Of a stretch of 36,204 nucleotides of DNA, positions 30,742 to 36,204 are shown piece after piece. Position 1 is the stretch's first letter, and every line of letters starts with the position of its first letter. Location: the IMG/VR virus record IMGVR_UViG_3300034691_000025, positions 1 to 36,204 of that record; one strand, written 5' to 3'. The notes below the pieces were generated by a model. The model did no database searches. It was not told the origin of the DNA and saw only the letters and a program-made list of their open reading frames with translations. A program made the position numbers and the translations under genes. The DNA is from a virus.

Positions 30742-30921
30742 TCAACATCCTCGCGCCTTCCGATCCGCGTCGGTCCCTGCAATGAACTCCGCGACCATGA
30801 TCGCTCGCATCTCCCGGCGCATGTCCTCAAGCGTCTTGTGCATCGTGCAATACTTCAGCGCGGATCCACTCGCACGGAGGATGCGGTCCAGGTTGGCGTC
30901 AATCCGTTCTTCGGCGCTCAT
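30742..30921 (-). CDS. Small conserved-looking phage protein
   Basis: 59 residues starting MSAEERIDANLDRILRASGS. The sequence continues ALKYCTMHKTLEDMRREMRA and ends with FIAGTDADRKARGC. This highly helical small protein resembles a type frequent in phage early regions; no function is known to me. The ATG overlaps the upstream stop (ATGA). It is the last gene before the internal promoter and leader. Confidence 0.65.
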   Translation of the reverse strand: MSAEERIDANLDRILRASGSALKYCTMHKTLEDMRREMRAIMVAEFIAGTDADRKARGC

Positions 30922-31073
30922 ACCGCCATCACCCCGTTCACCGCCGCGCCCGCCATGAGCACGACGGCATCGCGCCACTCGCCACGGTAGGCGGAGATCA
31001 GTGCCGCCGCGAAGAGCTGGGCGGCGACGTTGGCGCAGAGGATGGCTTTCCAGGGGAGGGAGGGGAGGGTCAT
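30918..31073 (-). CDS. 51-residue membrane protein
   Basis: Starts MTLPSLPWKAILCANVAAQL. There are two short hydrophobic segments (about residues 10-24 and 35-50, the latter AVVLMAGAAVNGVMAV) joined by a polar turn YRGEWRD, so it is probably a hairpin in the inner membrane. Coupled at both ends by ATGA. Function unknown. Confidence 0.6.
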   Translation of the reverse strand: MTLPSLPWKAILCANVAAQLFAAALISAYRGEWRDAVVLMAGAAVNGVMAV

Positions 31074-31252
31074 GGGGAGGCTTTTCGTAATTCGCGGACT
31101 TTCAATCCGTCGAAGCGCGGCATCTTTGCGCAGGTCTCGCACAGATGCCAATTAAACGGGCGCACACCTACCGACAAAGTCGCCTCGGCATGCGAGTCGC
31201 GCCCTGCCAAAGCTGGAACATCGCCATCTGGGTCCCACTCGCATCCAGTCAT
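31070..31252 (-). CDS. 60-residue protein with CxxC motif
   Basis: Starts MTGCEWDPDGDVPALAGRDS. Metal-binding candidates are the early cysteine and HLCETCAKM (about residues 36-44), with a basic C-terminus (LKVRELRKASP). The start is fixed by ATGA overlap with the 26-residue membrane gene upstream. Possibly a small zinc protein; function unknown. Confidence 0.6.
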   Translation of the reverse strand: MTGCEWDPDGDVPALAGRDSHAEATLSVGVRPFNWHLCETCAKMPRFDGLKVRELRKASP

Positions 31253-31329
31253 AGGAATACCGCCAGAAACAGAATGATGAAAAACAACAGAGTTTTGAAT
31301 ATCTCCCAAGCGACTTCAGGCCACGTCAT
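31249..31329 (-). CDS. 26-residue membrane microprotein
   Basis: Reads MTWPEVAWEIFKTLLFFIIL followed by FLAVFL and stop. Almost the whole C-terminal half is one transmembrane helix ending at the C-terminus. The start overlaps the upstream stop and its stop overlaps the downstream start, both as ATGA. Such exact double coupling is unlikely by chance. It could be a membrane toxin-like, exclusion or regulatory peptide. Confidence 0.55.
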   Translation of the reverse strand: MTWPEVAWEIFKTLLFFIILFLAVFL

Positions 31330-31766
31330 GATTTTCTCGCCGCCTCCCACGGGCGCAACGGAATCAAAAACCCAAACGATTCAATGTCATCTTCATGGAT
31401 CCCGTCTTGCGATGGGTGGGGATCCCATTCGAGTTCGCCATCCATTCCAACGCACGCATGATGCACCTTGTGATCCCGAGGGCTGCGGCCAGCGAGTTCA
31501 TGCCATAACCCTTTGATGCCAATGCCTTTAATGTGACGCCTGTTCATGCGGATTCCGCAGACAAAAGCGAGCCCAAATTGGGATAGCCACTCGTTCACCG
31601 GAGCCTCCCAGTTCTCTCCAGGGAAATCACGCGGATCGCTGAAGTGTGGTACATCCTCAATCGGTATCCGTAGGAGCCCCGCAAGGACAGCGGAAAGGCA
31701 GTTTCCGTGCGTCTCCGGAGGATTGTGCAAAATGCTTTGCTCGACCCGTGGGCACTCTCGATTCAT
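31326..31766 (-). CDS. Phage protein with cysteine-peptidase-like motifs
   Basis: 146 residues. The segment THGNCLSAVLAGLLRIPIED (from about residue 19) has the Asn-Cys helix seen in papain/C39-like folds. A later HHACVG with ELEWDPHPSQDG has a candidate histidine and aspartate. A related arrangement is found in small phage proteins of unknown role. Peptidase, transglutaminase-like or inactive binding function are all possible. C22 plus H in the HHACVG strand are the residues to test. Coupled at both ends by ATGA. Confidence 0.6.
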   Translation of the reverse strand: MNRECPRVEQSILHNPPETHGNCLSAVLAGLLRIPIEDVPHFSDPRDFPGENWEAPVNEWLSQFGLAFVCGIRMNRRHIKGIGIKGLWHELAGRSPRDHKVHHACVGMDGELEWDPHPSQDGIHEDDIESFGFLIPLRPWEAARKS

Positions 31767-32098
31767 GCCGCCCTCCCGATGTTGTCCACCGATGCCGTCT
31801 TCGCCCTGACCTTGGCGATGATCGCGAGCTGTGCGGCGACCACGTCCGCATTGCCTCCCAACCTGCGCGTGATCGCTTCCGCCTTCTCCCGGATCGGCAC
31901 CATCCTCCGAAACTCCGCCTGGGCGGCCTGGTGGCCTTTGCCGGGATCGCCCATGGTCTTGCGGGGCACCGGTTGAGGTTGCACGGCGGCGCGGGTCACA
32001 TCCTCGAGGTTGTCGAGGTACTTCGAGGCCTTGTGCTCCCGCTTGGGACGCGTGGCGCTCTCTGCGATGGTGATGGCGTAACGTTCGAGGGTGGTCAT
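31763..32098 (-). CDS. Hypothetical early protein
   Basis: 111 residues starting MTTLERYAITIAESATRPKR. It is basic and helical, with a proline-rich bend (AAVQPQPVPRKTMGD). The second half (REKAEAITRRLGGNADVVAA) is helical. It lies between the cysteine-peptidase-like gene and the DUF1064 nuclease, coupled to both by ATGA. No family recognised. Confidence 0.6.
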   Translation of the reverse strand: MTTLERYAITIAESATRPKREHKASKYLDNLEDVTRAAVQPQPVPRKTMGDPGKGHQAAQAEFRRMVPIREKAEAITRRLGGNADVVAAQLAIIAKVRAKTASVDNIGRAA

Positions 32099-32466
32099 TT
32101 TTTTCTCGCTTTCTTCAGTTTCGGGGGGTAGACCGTCACAGGATTTCCCTGCGCGGCCATGTGCTTTGCAGACCTGCGGAACATCGGCGTTTCGACGCCT
32201 TTGACATCCTCGATCACGACTTCGTCGCCTCGGAGGTAGACAAAATCGGCGATGTACTTGCCGATCACGATCCCGTTGACTTTGAGCGGGAAAACCACTT
32301 GGCGCTGTAGCTCAGAAATGATCCCGCCCCAATTCTGCAACCTCAAAACATCCCAGCGCCGCGCCTCCGCTGTCGATGCGTGACGGATTCCGTCGGACGT
32401 GGTCTTCGGGATGGCGCCGTACTTGTGGCGGCTGCGAGCGGAGGGGGAGGGAATCGAACCCATCAT
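32095..32466 (-). CDS. DUF1064-type nuclease
   Basis: 123 residues. The family is a compact PD-(D/E)XK-like nuclease often placed in phage replication/recombination regions and related in fold to T7 endonuclease I and Holliday-junction resolvases. Visible motifs are RHKYGAIPKTTSDGIRHAST, AEARRWDVL with E34, YIADFVYL (D74) and VVIEDVKG (E86, D87, K89). Two start codons in tandem (32466 and 32463) overlap the upstream stop. The first nine residues (MMGSIPSPS) are encoded inside the tRNA-like element and are atypical for the family. Confidence 0.75.
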   Translation of the reverse strand: MMGSIPSPSARSRHKYGAIPKTTSDGIRHASTAEARRWDVLRLQNWGGIISELQRQVVFPLKVNGIVIGKYIADFVYLRGDEVVIEDVKGVETPMFRRSAKHMAAQGNPVTVYPPKLKKARKK

Positions 32467-32523
32467 GCCGTCTCCGACAAGCGGTTTTCAGGACCGTTTG
32501 AGCTGCCAATACTCGGCCCCTCC
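32439..32523 (-). tRNA. tRNA-Ser(UGA)-like element, possibly degenerate
   Basis: 85 bases fold as a type II tRNA. The acceptor is a perfect GGAGGGG/CCCCTCC, followed by discriminator G. The D arm is GAGT-ATTGGCA-GCTC with G18-G19. The anticodon arm is ACGGT-CCTGAAA-ACCGC, with UGA at 34-36. The long variable arm has stem TGTCG/CGGCA, and the T loop is TTCGATT. CCA is not encoded. Defects are C instead of U at positions 8 and 33, an extra base before the anticodon stem, and mismatches in the outer two T-stem pairs. It overlaps the 3' end of one gene and the 5' end of the next, so it may be a relic. Confidence 0.55.
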
Positions 32524-32780
32524 GAGCTTCCCGCAGAATATAAGCAATGCCATTCCGTCACGTCGCCGTCGTTCCACCATGCATCCCCGAATCGGTTGTG
32601 GTGGTCCGGGAGTTTGTGAGGATTCGGACAATGGATTTCCATGATAACGGTTCGCCCTGTTTTCATTGCCCAAGCCATCGCGCCCGCTGGAGTGGTGAAT
32701 CCCCGGACTGGCGCAATGATCCGCCCCGAGTGGCGGTAGCTCTTGGCTTTCTTTGGCGTAGTCGCATGGTAGAGGATCAT
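32463..32780 (-). CDS. Phage protein with ART/phosphotransferase-like start
   Basis: 105 residues starting MILYHATTPKKAKSYRHSGR. The order YHATT, then GRIIAPVRGFTTPAGAMAWA recalls the N-terminal part of ADP-ribosyltransferase or RNA 2'-phosphotransferase folds, where H and R bind NAD. A catalytic glutamate is not evident, so activity is uncertain. About 19 C-terminal residues (EGPSIGSSNGPENRLSETA) are encoded in the tRNA-like element and look like appended sequence. GGGAGGG precedes the ATG, which overlaps the upstream stop. Confidence 0.5.
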   Translation of the reverse strand: MILYHATTPKKAKSYRHSGRIIAPVRGFTTPAGAMAWAMKTGRTVIMEIHCPNPHKLPDHHNRFGDAWWNDGDVTEWHCLYSAGSSEGPSIGSSNGPENRLSETA

Positions 32781-33169
32781 CCCTCCCCCTGCAATTGGGC
32801 GATTTCGGCGAGGCAGGCGCGATAGAAGCGAGACCACCGCTCATCCCGCGCCAAAGACAGAAACGGCATCGCGTTGAATCGCCTCCGACTGGCTTCCGCC
32901 ATCCTCCGAAGCTGGGAGATGCGGAGGCGGCGGATCGTGGCGTGGTCGCGCATCGCTTCTATCGACAGCTTCCCGATGGCTTCGCTCATTCCATGGCATT
33001 CAGGGCATCCGCGATCTTCGTCGCCTCCGATGCCAACCTCAACGCCGATGAGATCTTGGAGAAGTCGGATCGCCTGTTGCACGGTTCCATCAACCCCATG
33101 CGCGTCTGGGGCTCGCCAATACTTGAAGCCGTGATCGATGGCCTTCTTTTGGATGTCGGAAGTAGTCAC
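32777..33169 (-). CDS. Early protein with CxxC motif
   Basis: 130 residues from a GTG (33169) that overlaps the upstream stop as GTGA. It starts VTTSDIQKKAIDHGFKYW. A CPEC pair (about residue 52) gives one half of a possible metal site. The C-terminal half is basic and helical (RRLRISQLRRMAEASRRRF, then WSRFYRACLAEIAQLQ). Nucleic-acid binding is plausible from charge. Family not recognised. Confidence 0.6.
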   Translation of the reverse strand: MTTSDIQKKAIDHGFKYWRAPDAHGVDGTVQQAIRLLQDLIGVEVGIGGDEDRGCPECHGMSEAIGKLSIEAMRDHATIRRLRISQLRRMAEASRRRFNAMPFLSLARDERWSRFYRACLAEIAQLQGEG

Positions 33170-33255
33170 CTCCCCACCCCGCATTCCGCGATGATGGCCA
33201 GGACGAGCGCGACCAGTGGGACCGTGACGAGCAGGGCGCCGAGTCCCGCGCTCAC
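33166..33255 (-). CDS. 29-residue membrane microprotein
   Basis: Reads VSAGLGALLVTVPLVALVLA and continues IIAECGVGR. It is one transmembrane helix from end to end. The GTG overlaps the upstream TGA and its own TGA overlaps the next GTG (GTGA twice). Length, hydrophobicity and coupling parallel the microproteins at 31249-31329 and 6982-7095. Function unknown. Confidence 0.55.
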   Translation of the reverse strand: MSAGLGALLVTVPLVALVLAIIAECGVGR

Positions 33256-33455
33256 TTGCGATCCTCCCAGCGGACCGGAGTATTGGCCTTGACGACCTGC
33301 GCCGCGTGCCACCGATCGAGACGCACGACGGCCCACCAGAATAGGCGAGGTGTGTACTCCATGGCGAGGTAGAGGAATGCACAGAGCGCGCCGACGGCGA
33401 GGATGCCGCACGCGACGAGGTCGGCGCCGTTGAGGGTGTCGAGGAAATGGGTCAT
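33252..33455 (-). CDS. 67-residue membrane protein
   Basis: Starts MTHFLDTLNGADLVACGILA. The hydrophobic helix covers about residues 13-33 (VACGILAVGALCAFLYLAME), followed by an aromatic/basic tail (LFWWAVVRLDRWHAAQ). The ATG overlaps the upstream stop. Single-pass membrane protein; function unknown. Confidence 0.6.
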   Translation of the reverse strand: MTHFLDTLNGADLVACGILAVGALCAFLYLAMEYTPRLFWWAVVRLDRWHAAQVVKANTPVRWEDRK

Positions 33456-33676
33456 TTCGACAGCTCCGCGATCAATGCGTCCGCCGACATCACGGATCGG
33501 CGTGCGATCTCCCTGAAATCGTCTTCGCGTGGCCACGTGTCGCCAACAGACGCGATTGCCTGCATGGCCATCGCCGCGAACAGTTCGCGTTTGGTGAGTC
33601 CGCGATGGAATTGCGCGGGGCGTCCGAATTCCGTCTGTATCCCGATGGGATGTGCGAGATCGCTTCCGTCGATCAC
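33452..33676 (-). CDS. Small phage protein with GLTKRELFAAMAMQAI motif
   Basis: 74 residues from a GTG overlapping the upstream stop (GTGA). The motif HRGLTKRELFAAMAMQAIAS followed by an acidic stretch and SADALIAEL is the pattern of small proteins common in phage early operons. It is helical and soluble. The family function is unknown to me. Confidence 0.65.
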   Translation of the reverse strand: MIDGSDLAHPIGIQTEFGRPAQFHRGLTKRELFAAMAMQAIASVGDTWPREDDFREIARRSVMSADALIAELSK

Positions 33677-34098
33677 TCCACCACCTCCGACGCATCGCAG
33701 ACGGCGGGCTGGTCGCGGAACGGCTTGTTCGAGTCGATCAAGATCTGCCCCGCCCGACCATGCGCCCACACGTTCGCGGTCTGCTTGCGGAGGTTGTCCA
33801 CCGCTTCCTTTTCGCGGTCGTCGAGGTCGCGATCTGCCACGGCATCCTCGAGCCGGTTGATCGCCGCGACGTGGCCAGCCAGGATCGACAGCTCCGGGGC
33901 GCAGCGGTCCAGCGCCCTGCAGAGCGCCTCACGATTCTCGGGGATCTCGGCAAATGCTTCGAGGCTCCGGAAGACCGCCTCCAGCGCCCAGTCGCGCTCT
34001 GGGTCGCTGTGGTATCCGATGAACTGACGGCGGTCGTGCAGCTTGATTTCCTCGATCATGCCACGGGGCGGGATCTCAAGAAGGAATGCGGCGGTCAT
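33673..34098 (-). CDS. Early protein of unknown function
   Basis: 141 residues starting MTAAFLLEIPPRGMIEEIKL; an internal ATG (residue 14) is possible. GGGAG lies upstream of the first ATG. The middle is helical and acidic (RDWALEAVFRSLEAFAEIPE, then RLEDAVADRDLDDREKEAVD), and the C-terminus has ANVWAHGRAGQIL. No family recognised. Confidence 0.6.
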   Translation of the reverse strand: MTAAFLLEIPPRGMIEEIKLHDRRQFIGYHSDPERDWALEAVFRSLEAFAEIPENREALCRALDRCAPELSILAGHVAAINRLEDAVADRDLDDREKEAVDNLRKQTANVWAHGRAGQILIDSNKPFRDQPAVCDASEVVE

Positions 34099-34100
34099 GT

Positions 34101-34307
34101 CTATTTCTCCCGTTCGATTTTGTTGATAGCCGAGGTCATGAAGCTGTCACGATCCCCATCCGTGAGATTATCCCAGGCCTCCACCGCCCACGCTGGCGTC
34201 GATTCGCGATCGAGTCCGCCGAAGAAGTCGACGCAGCGACCGCGCTTGGTGTAGTCCCATGCGAGATGGTCTGCAAGATTGGCGAGATCGGTTTCGGTGG
34301 TGGTCAT
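34101..34307 (-). CDS. First gene of the long leftward early operon
   Basis: 68 residues starting MTTTETDLANLADHLAWDYT. The core KRGRCVDFFGGLDRESTPAW followed by WDNLTDGDRDSFMTSA is helical and charged. The predicted transcription start (about 34307) coincides with the ATG, so the mRNA may be leaderless or nearly so. First early genes often counter host functions, but nothing here shows it. Confidence 0.6.
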   Translation of the reverse strand: MTTTETDLANLADHLAWDYTKRGRCVDFFGGLDRESTPAWAVEAWDNLTDGDRDSFMTSAINKIEREK

Positions 34308-34313
34308 GGAGGA

Positions 34314-34342
34314 AGTATACCGGGGGATTTGGCGGAAAGCAA
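34314..34342 (-). promoter_or_regulatory. Leftward early promoter TTGCTT-17-TATACT
   Basis: On the minus strand TTGCTT (34342-34337) is exactly 17 bases from TATACT (34319-34314). The start site predicted from the -10 falls on or near the A of the first ATG (34307). The opposing early promoter begins 36 bases away. Confidence 0.6.
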
Positions 34343-34377
34343 GGGAAAAGGTCAACAATCTTTGGAAGAGAAAGTGA

Positions 34378-34406
34378 TTGACATTCTCCGCTCTCTTCTA
34401 TAGATT
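34378..34406 (+). promoter_or_regulatory. Rightward early promoter TTGACA-17-TAGATT
   Basis: A consensus -35 TTGACA (34378-34383) is followed after 17 bases by TAGATT (34401-34406). A start near 34413 leaves about 20 bases before the TTG codon and includes the AAGGAGG at 34423-34429. It drives the recombination module. Confidence 0.7.
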
Positions 34407-34433
34407 ACTTAGACCACCAACCAAGGAGGCGGT

Positions 34434-34607
34434 TTGAAGAACGAAGAAGAGAAGATCAAGACTCGCGCCAATATCGGGGCGAACGATGCGGACTGGGCGA
34501 CCATCCGACAGGCGGTCGTGCTCACCGGGAAAGAGCAGTCGATTTTCCTGCGGGAAGCGGCGATCCAGAAGGCTCGCAGCGTGCTTGCGCGGAAGGGGGT
34601 GAAGTGA
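34434..34607 (+). CDS. Ribbon-helix-helix-like small protein
   Basis: 57 residues from a TTG, supported by AAGGAGG ending four bases upstream. The sequence (TRANIGANDADWATIRQAVV, then EQSIFLREAAIQKARSVLAR) matches the strand-helix-helix pattern of RHH/DUF1778-like proteins such as antitoxins and Arc-type repressors. No toxin gene of GNAT type follows, so a stand-alone regulator of the early promoters is more likely. The stop overlaps the next ATG (TGATG). Confidence 0.6.
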   Translation: MKNEEEKIKTRANIGANDADWATIRQAVVLTGKEQSIFLREAAIQKARSVLARKGVK

Positions 34608-35548
34608 TGGACATCATGCCGACCGAACCGACCGCCATGGCCGTCGTTGAAACCTCAAGCTCCGCCCTTGCCGCCCAAGTCAAGGCGACCGTCGAGGCTC
34701 GCTACACCGTGGCGATCGCCCGGCCCCGCGATCTCGACATGGTCCGCGAGCGGCTTATCAAGGACGCTCGCCGCCCTGGATTTGCTGATGTCGCGATCTA
34801 CCAAAAGCCGATCGGGAAGGATGAAACGAAATGGCCCACCGGCCCGTCGATCCGTTTCGCCGAAGCAGCCATCCGCGCAATGGGAAATTGCATCGTGGAG
34901 GCGGTGACGGTTTTTGACGACAAGGAGCGTCGAATCGTCCGCGTGTCCGCCACCGACCTGGAATCCAATACGACGCTCCCGATCGACGTACTGGTCAACA
35001 AGACTGTCGAGCGGTCCTACCTCAAGGATGGCGAAAAAGCCCTCTCGACGCGCCTCAATTCCTACGGGAAACCGGTTCACACGGTCATTGCATCCGACGA
35101 CGACGTGCTGAACAAGGTCAACGCGATGGTGTCTAAGGCCTACCGTACCGCCGCCCTCCGCCTTGTCCCCGGCGACATCGTGGAGGAGGTGATGGACGTT
35201 TGCTGGGAGACGCGCCGCAACCAGGATGCGCAAGACCCAGAGACAGCCAAAAAGAAGCTGTTCGACGCGTTCGGACGGCAAGGCGTGACCGTGGAGCAAC
35301 TCAAGGCGTTCCTGGGCCACGAGGCCAAGCTCTTGACGGCGAAGGAGCACGAGACGCTTCGAGGCGTGTTCAACGCCTTGAAGGAGGGGGAAACGACCTG
35401 GCGGGAGGTGATGGACGCCCGCGAGAAGGGGCCGAACGGTGAGCCGCCCACACCACCACCCGAAACGCCCGAACAGAAGAAGGCCCGCGAACTCGCCGCC
35501 AAGCGCAAGGAAGCTTCGCCCGCTGGGCTCGAGGGGATGGCATCATGA
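34607..35548 (+). CDS. Candidate recombination (single-strand annealing-type) protein
   Basis: 313 residues. The core TKWPTGPSIRFAEAAIRAMGN (about residues 77-96, quoted in part), followed by a strand-rich region (RRIVRVSATDLESNTTLPID) and NKVNAMVSKAYRTAALRLVP (from about 166), matches a phage family usually left unnamed and placed beside PD-(D/E)XK exonucleases. The C-terminus is a P/E/K-rich tail. With a DEDDh exonuclease and a PD-(D/E)XK exonuclease directly downstream in coupled order, an annealing or recombination-mediator role is the best inference. I cannot show a RecT, Erf or Rad52 fold from sequence alone. Confidence 0.55.
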   Translation: MDIMPTEPTAMAVVETSSSALAAQVKATVEARYTVAIARPRDLDMVRERLIKDARRPGFADVAIYQKPIGKDETKWPTGPSIRFAEAAIRAMGNCIVEAVTVFDDKERRIVRVSATDLESNTTLPIDVLVNKTVERSYLKDGEKALSTRLNSYGKPVHTVIASDDDVLNKVNAMVSKAYRTAALRLVPGDIVEEVMDVCWETRRNQDAQDPETAKKKLFDAFGRQGVTVEQLKAFLGHEAKLLTAKEHETLRGVFNALKEGETTWREVMDAREKGPNGEPPTPPPETPEQKKARELAAKRKEASPAGLEGMAS

Positions 35549-36123
35549 AGATGTGTTACATCGACACCGAAACGACCGGCCTGGACGCCAAGCGGCACGG
35601 GATCATCCAGATAGCCGCGATCATGGAAATCGAAGGTGAGGTCGTCGACAGGATCAATCTCGACATCCGCCCCGCCTCCTGTTGCGCTTGCGACGCAAAG
35701 GCGCTGGAGATCTCCGGGAAAACGCTCGAGCAGATCAAGGAATTTCCACATGAGGCCGACCAGTTTCGCGAGTTCTGCGCGTGGCTAGGAGCGCACGTGG
35801 AGAAGTTCGACCGCATGGACAAAGCGTTTTTCTGCGGGTACAACTCTCCTTTCGACGTCGAGTTCATGCGGATGCTCTTCGAGCGCAACGGCGACAAGTA
35901 TTTCGGTTCGTGGTTCTGGTCCGGATCGATCGACGTGATGGGGCTCGCGCTTCTCAAACTTCGCGACGTGCGCCACGAGATGGAGAATTTCAAGCTCGGC
36001 ACGGTCGCCGAAAAGGTTCTTGGCGCCGAAACTGTCGCGAAGATGACGAGCGAAATCGGATTGCATAACGCAATGACCGACATCGAGCTGACGCGGGAGA
36101 TCTTTTTGCGGGTGGCATCATGA
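35545..36123 (+). CDS. DnaQ-like DEDDh 3'-5' exonuclease
   Basis: 192 residues. All three exonuclease motifs are visible: CYIDTETTGLD (D7 and E9), GYNSPFDVEFM (D104), and LHNAMTDIELT (H174 and D179), giving the DEDDh signature of the epsilon/RNase T group. It should trim 3' ends with two metal ions. The ATG overlaps the upstream stop (ATGA) and its stop overlaps the PD-(D/E)XK nuclease start across the contig join, so three recombination genes are translated as a chain. No polymerase gene is present, so proofreading would require a host enzyme. Confidence 0.88.
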   Translation: MKMCYIDTETTGLDAKRHGIIQIAAIMEIEGEVVDRINLDIRPASCCACDAKALEISGKTLEQIKEFPHEADQFREFCAWLGAHVEKFDRMDKAFFCGYNSPFDVEFMRMLFERNGDKYFGSWFWSGSIDVMGLALLKLRDVRHEMENFKLGTVAEKVLGAETVAKMTSEIGLHNAMTDIELTREIFLRVAS

Positions 36124-36204
36124 TCGCGCAGCTCATCGAAGGCCTTCCATGGGCCGACTACGCGGTCGAAGGTTGGCTAGGGTCGTCGGCGCTCCACGCG
36201 TTCC
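36120..36204 (+). CDS. 5' fragment of the PD-(D/E)XK nuclease gene (duplicate of left end)
   Basis: Identical to bases 43-127. The reading frame runs off the window and continues at position 128 on the circular map. It is not a separate gene. Confidence 0.9.
   Translation, partial: MIAQLIEGLPWADYAVEGWLGSSALHAF

Noticed and set aside
1-36204. CRISPR array, integrase or insertion sequence
   Set aside because: No regularly spaced repeats, no tyrosine or serine recombinase motifs and no transposase were seen in any plausible gene.

Overview
The window is a complete genome of a small tailed phage with a P22-like, podovirus-type virion, presented as a circular contig. The first 127 bases are repeated exactly at positions 36078-36204, so the unique unit is about 36,077 bp and the DnaQ-like and nuclease genes join across the ends. 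The DNA is GC-rich, Shine-Dalgarno sites are clear, and start and stop codons overlap almost everywhere (ATGA, GTGA, TGATG). P22-family portal, coat, gp4-like and gp10-like proteins, tailspike-type N-termini and a spanin-like lysis protein point to a Gram-negative host. The sequence does not identify the host. No integrase was found.

Layout. (1) A rightward recombination module begins at about 34.38 kb, crosses the contig ends and finishes at 1.73 kb. It holds a ribbon-helix-helix-like protein, a candidate annealing protein, a DEDDh exonuclease, a PD-(D/E)XK nuclease, two terminator-like hairpins and three small genes. (2) A leftward accessory block lies at 3.59-1.72 kb. (3) A promoter/operator region at about 3.7 kb leads into a rightward block: Cro-like regulator, DUF7352-like protein, mini-lipoprotein, two small proteins and both terminase subunits (3.86-6.68 kb). 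(4) A second leftward accessory operon at 8.07-6.67 kb contains paired zinc-binding paralogs and a membrane microprotein. (5) The rightward late region (8.2-27.4 kb) encodes portal, scaffold, coat, head completion, three ejection-type proteins, two tailspike-type proteins, a fiber and a lysis cassette. (6) A long leftward early region (34.31-27.40 kb) encodes many small coupled proteins, a DUF1064 nuclease, a replication protein and a DnaB-type helicase.

The most interesting non-coding features are these: an iteron, inverted-repeat and T-rich cluster inside the replication gene just upstream of the helicase, resembling lambda ori inside gene O; a compact, nested and pseudoknot-capable leader RNA candidate in front of the replication genes; a type II tRNA-Ser(UGA)-like element straddling a junction between two overlapping genes and lacking U33 and U8; and a shared promoter pattern, TTGnnn-17-TAGATT, at three separate operon starts. 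Several membrane microproteins of 26-37 residues are held in place by exact ATGA/GTGA couplings.

In outline, the early leftward operon would make the replisome loader and helicase, and the early rightward operon would make recombination enzymes. Terminase and the late region would build and fill the capsid. The M15 endolysin with holin-like and spanin-like partners would release the progeny.
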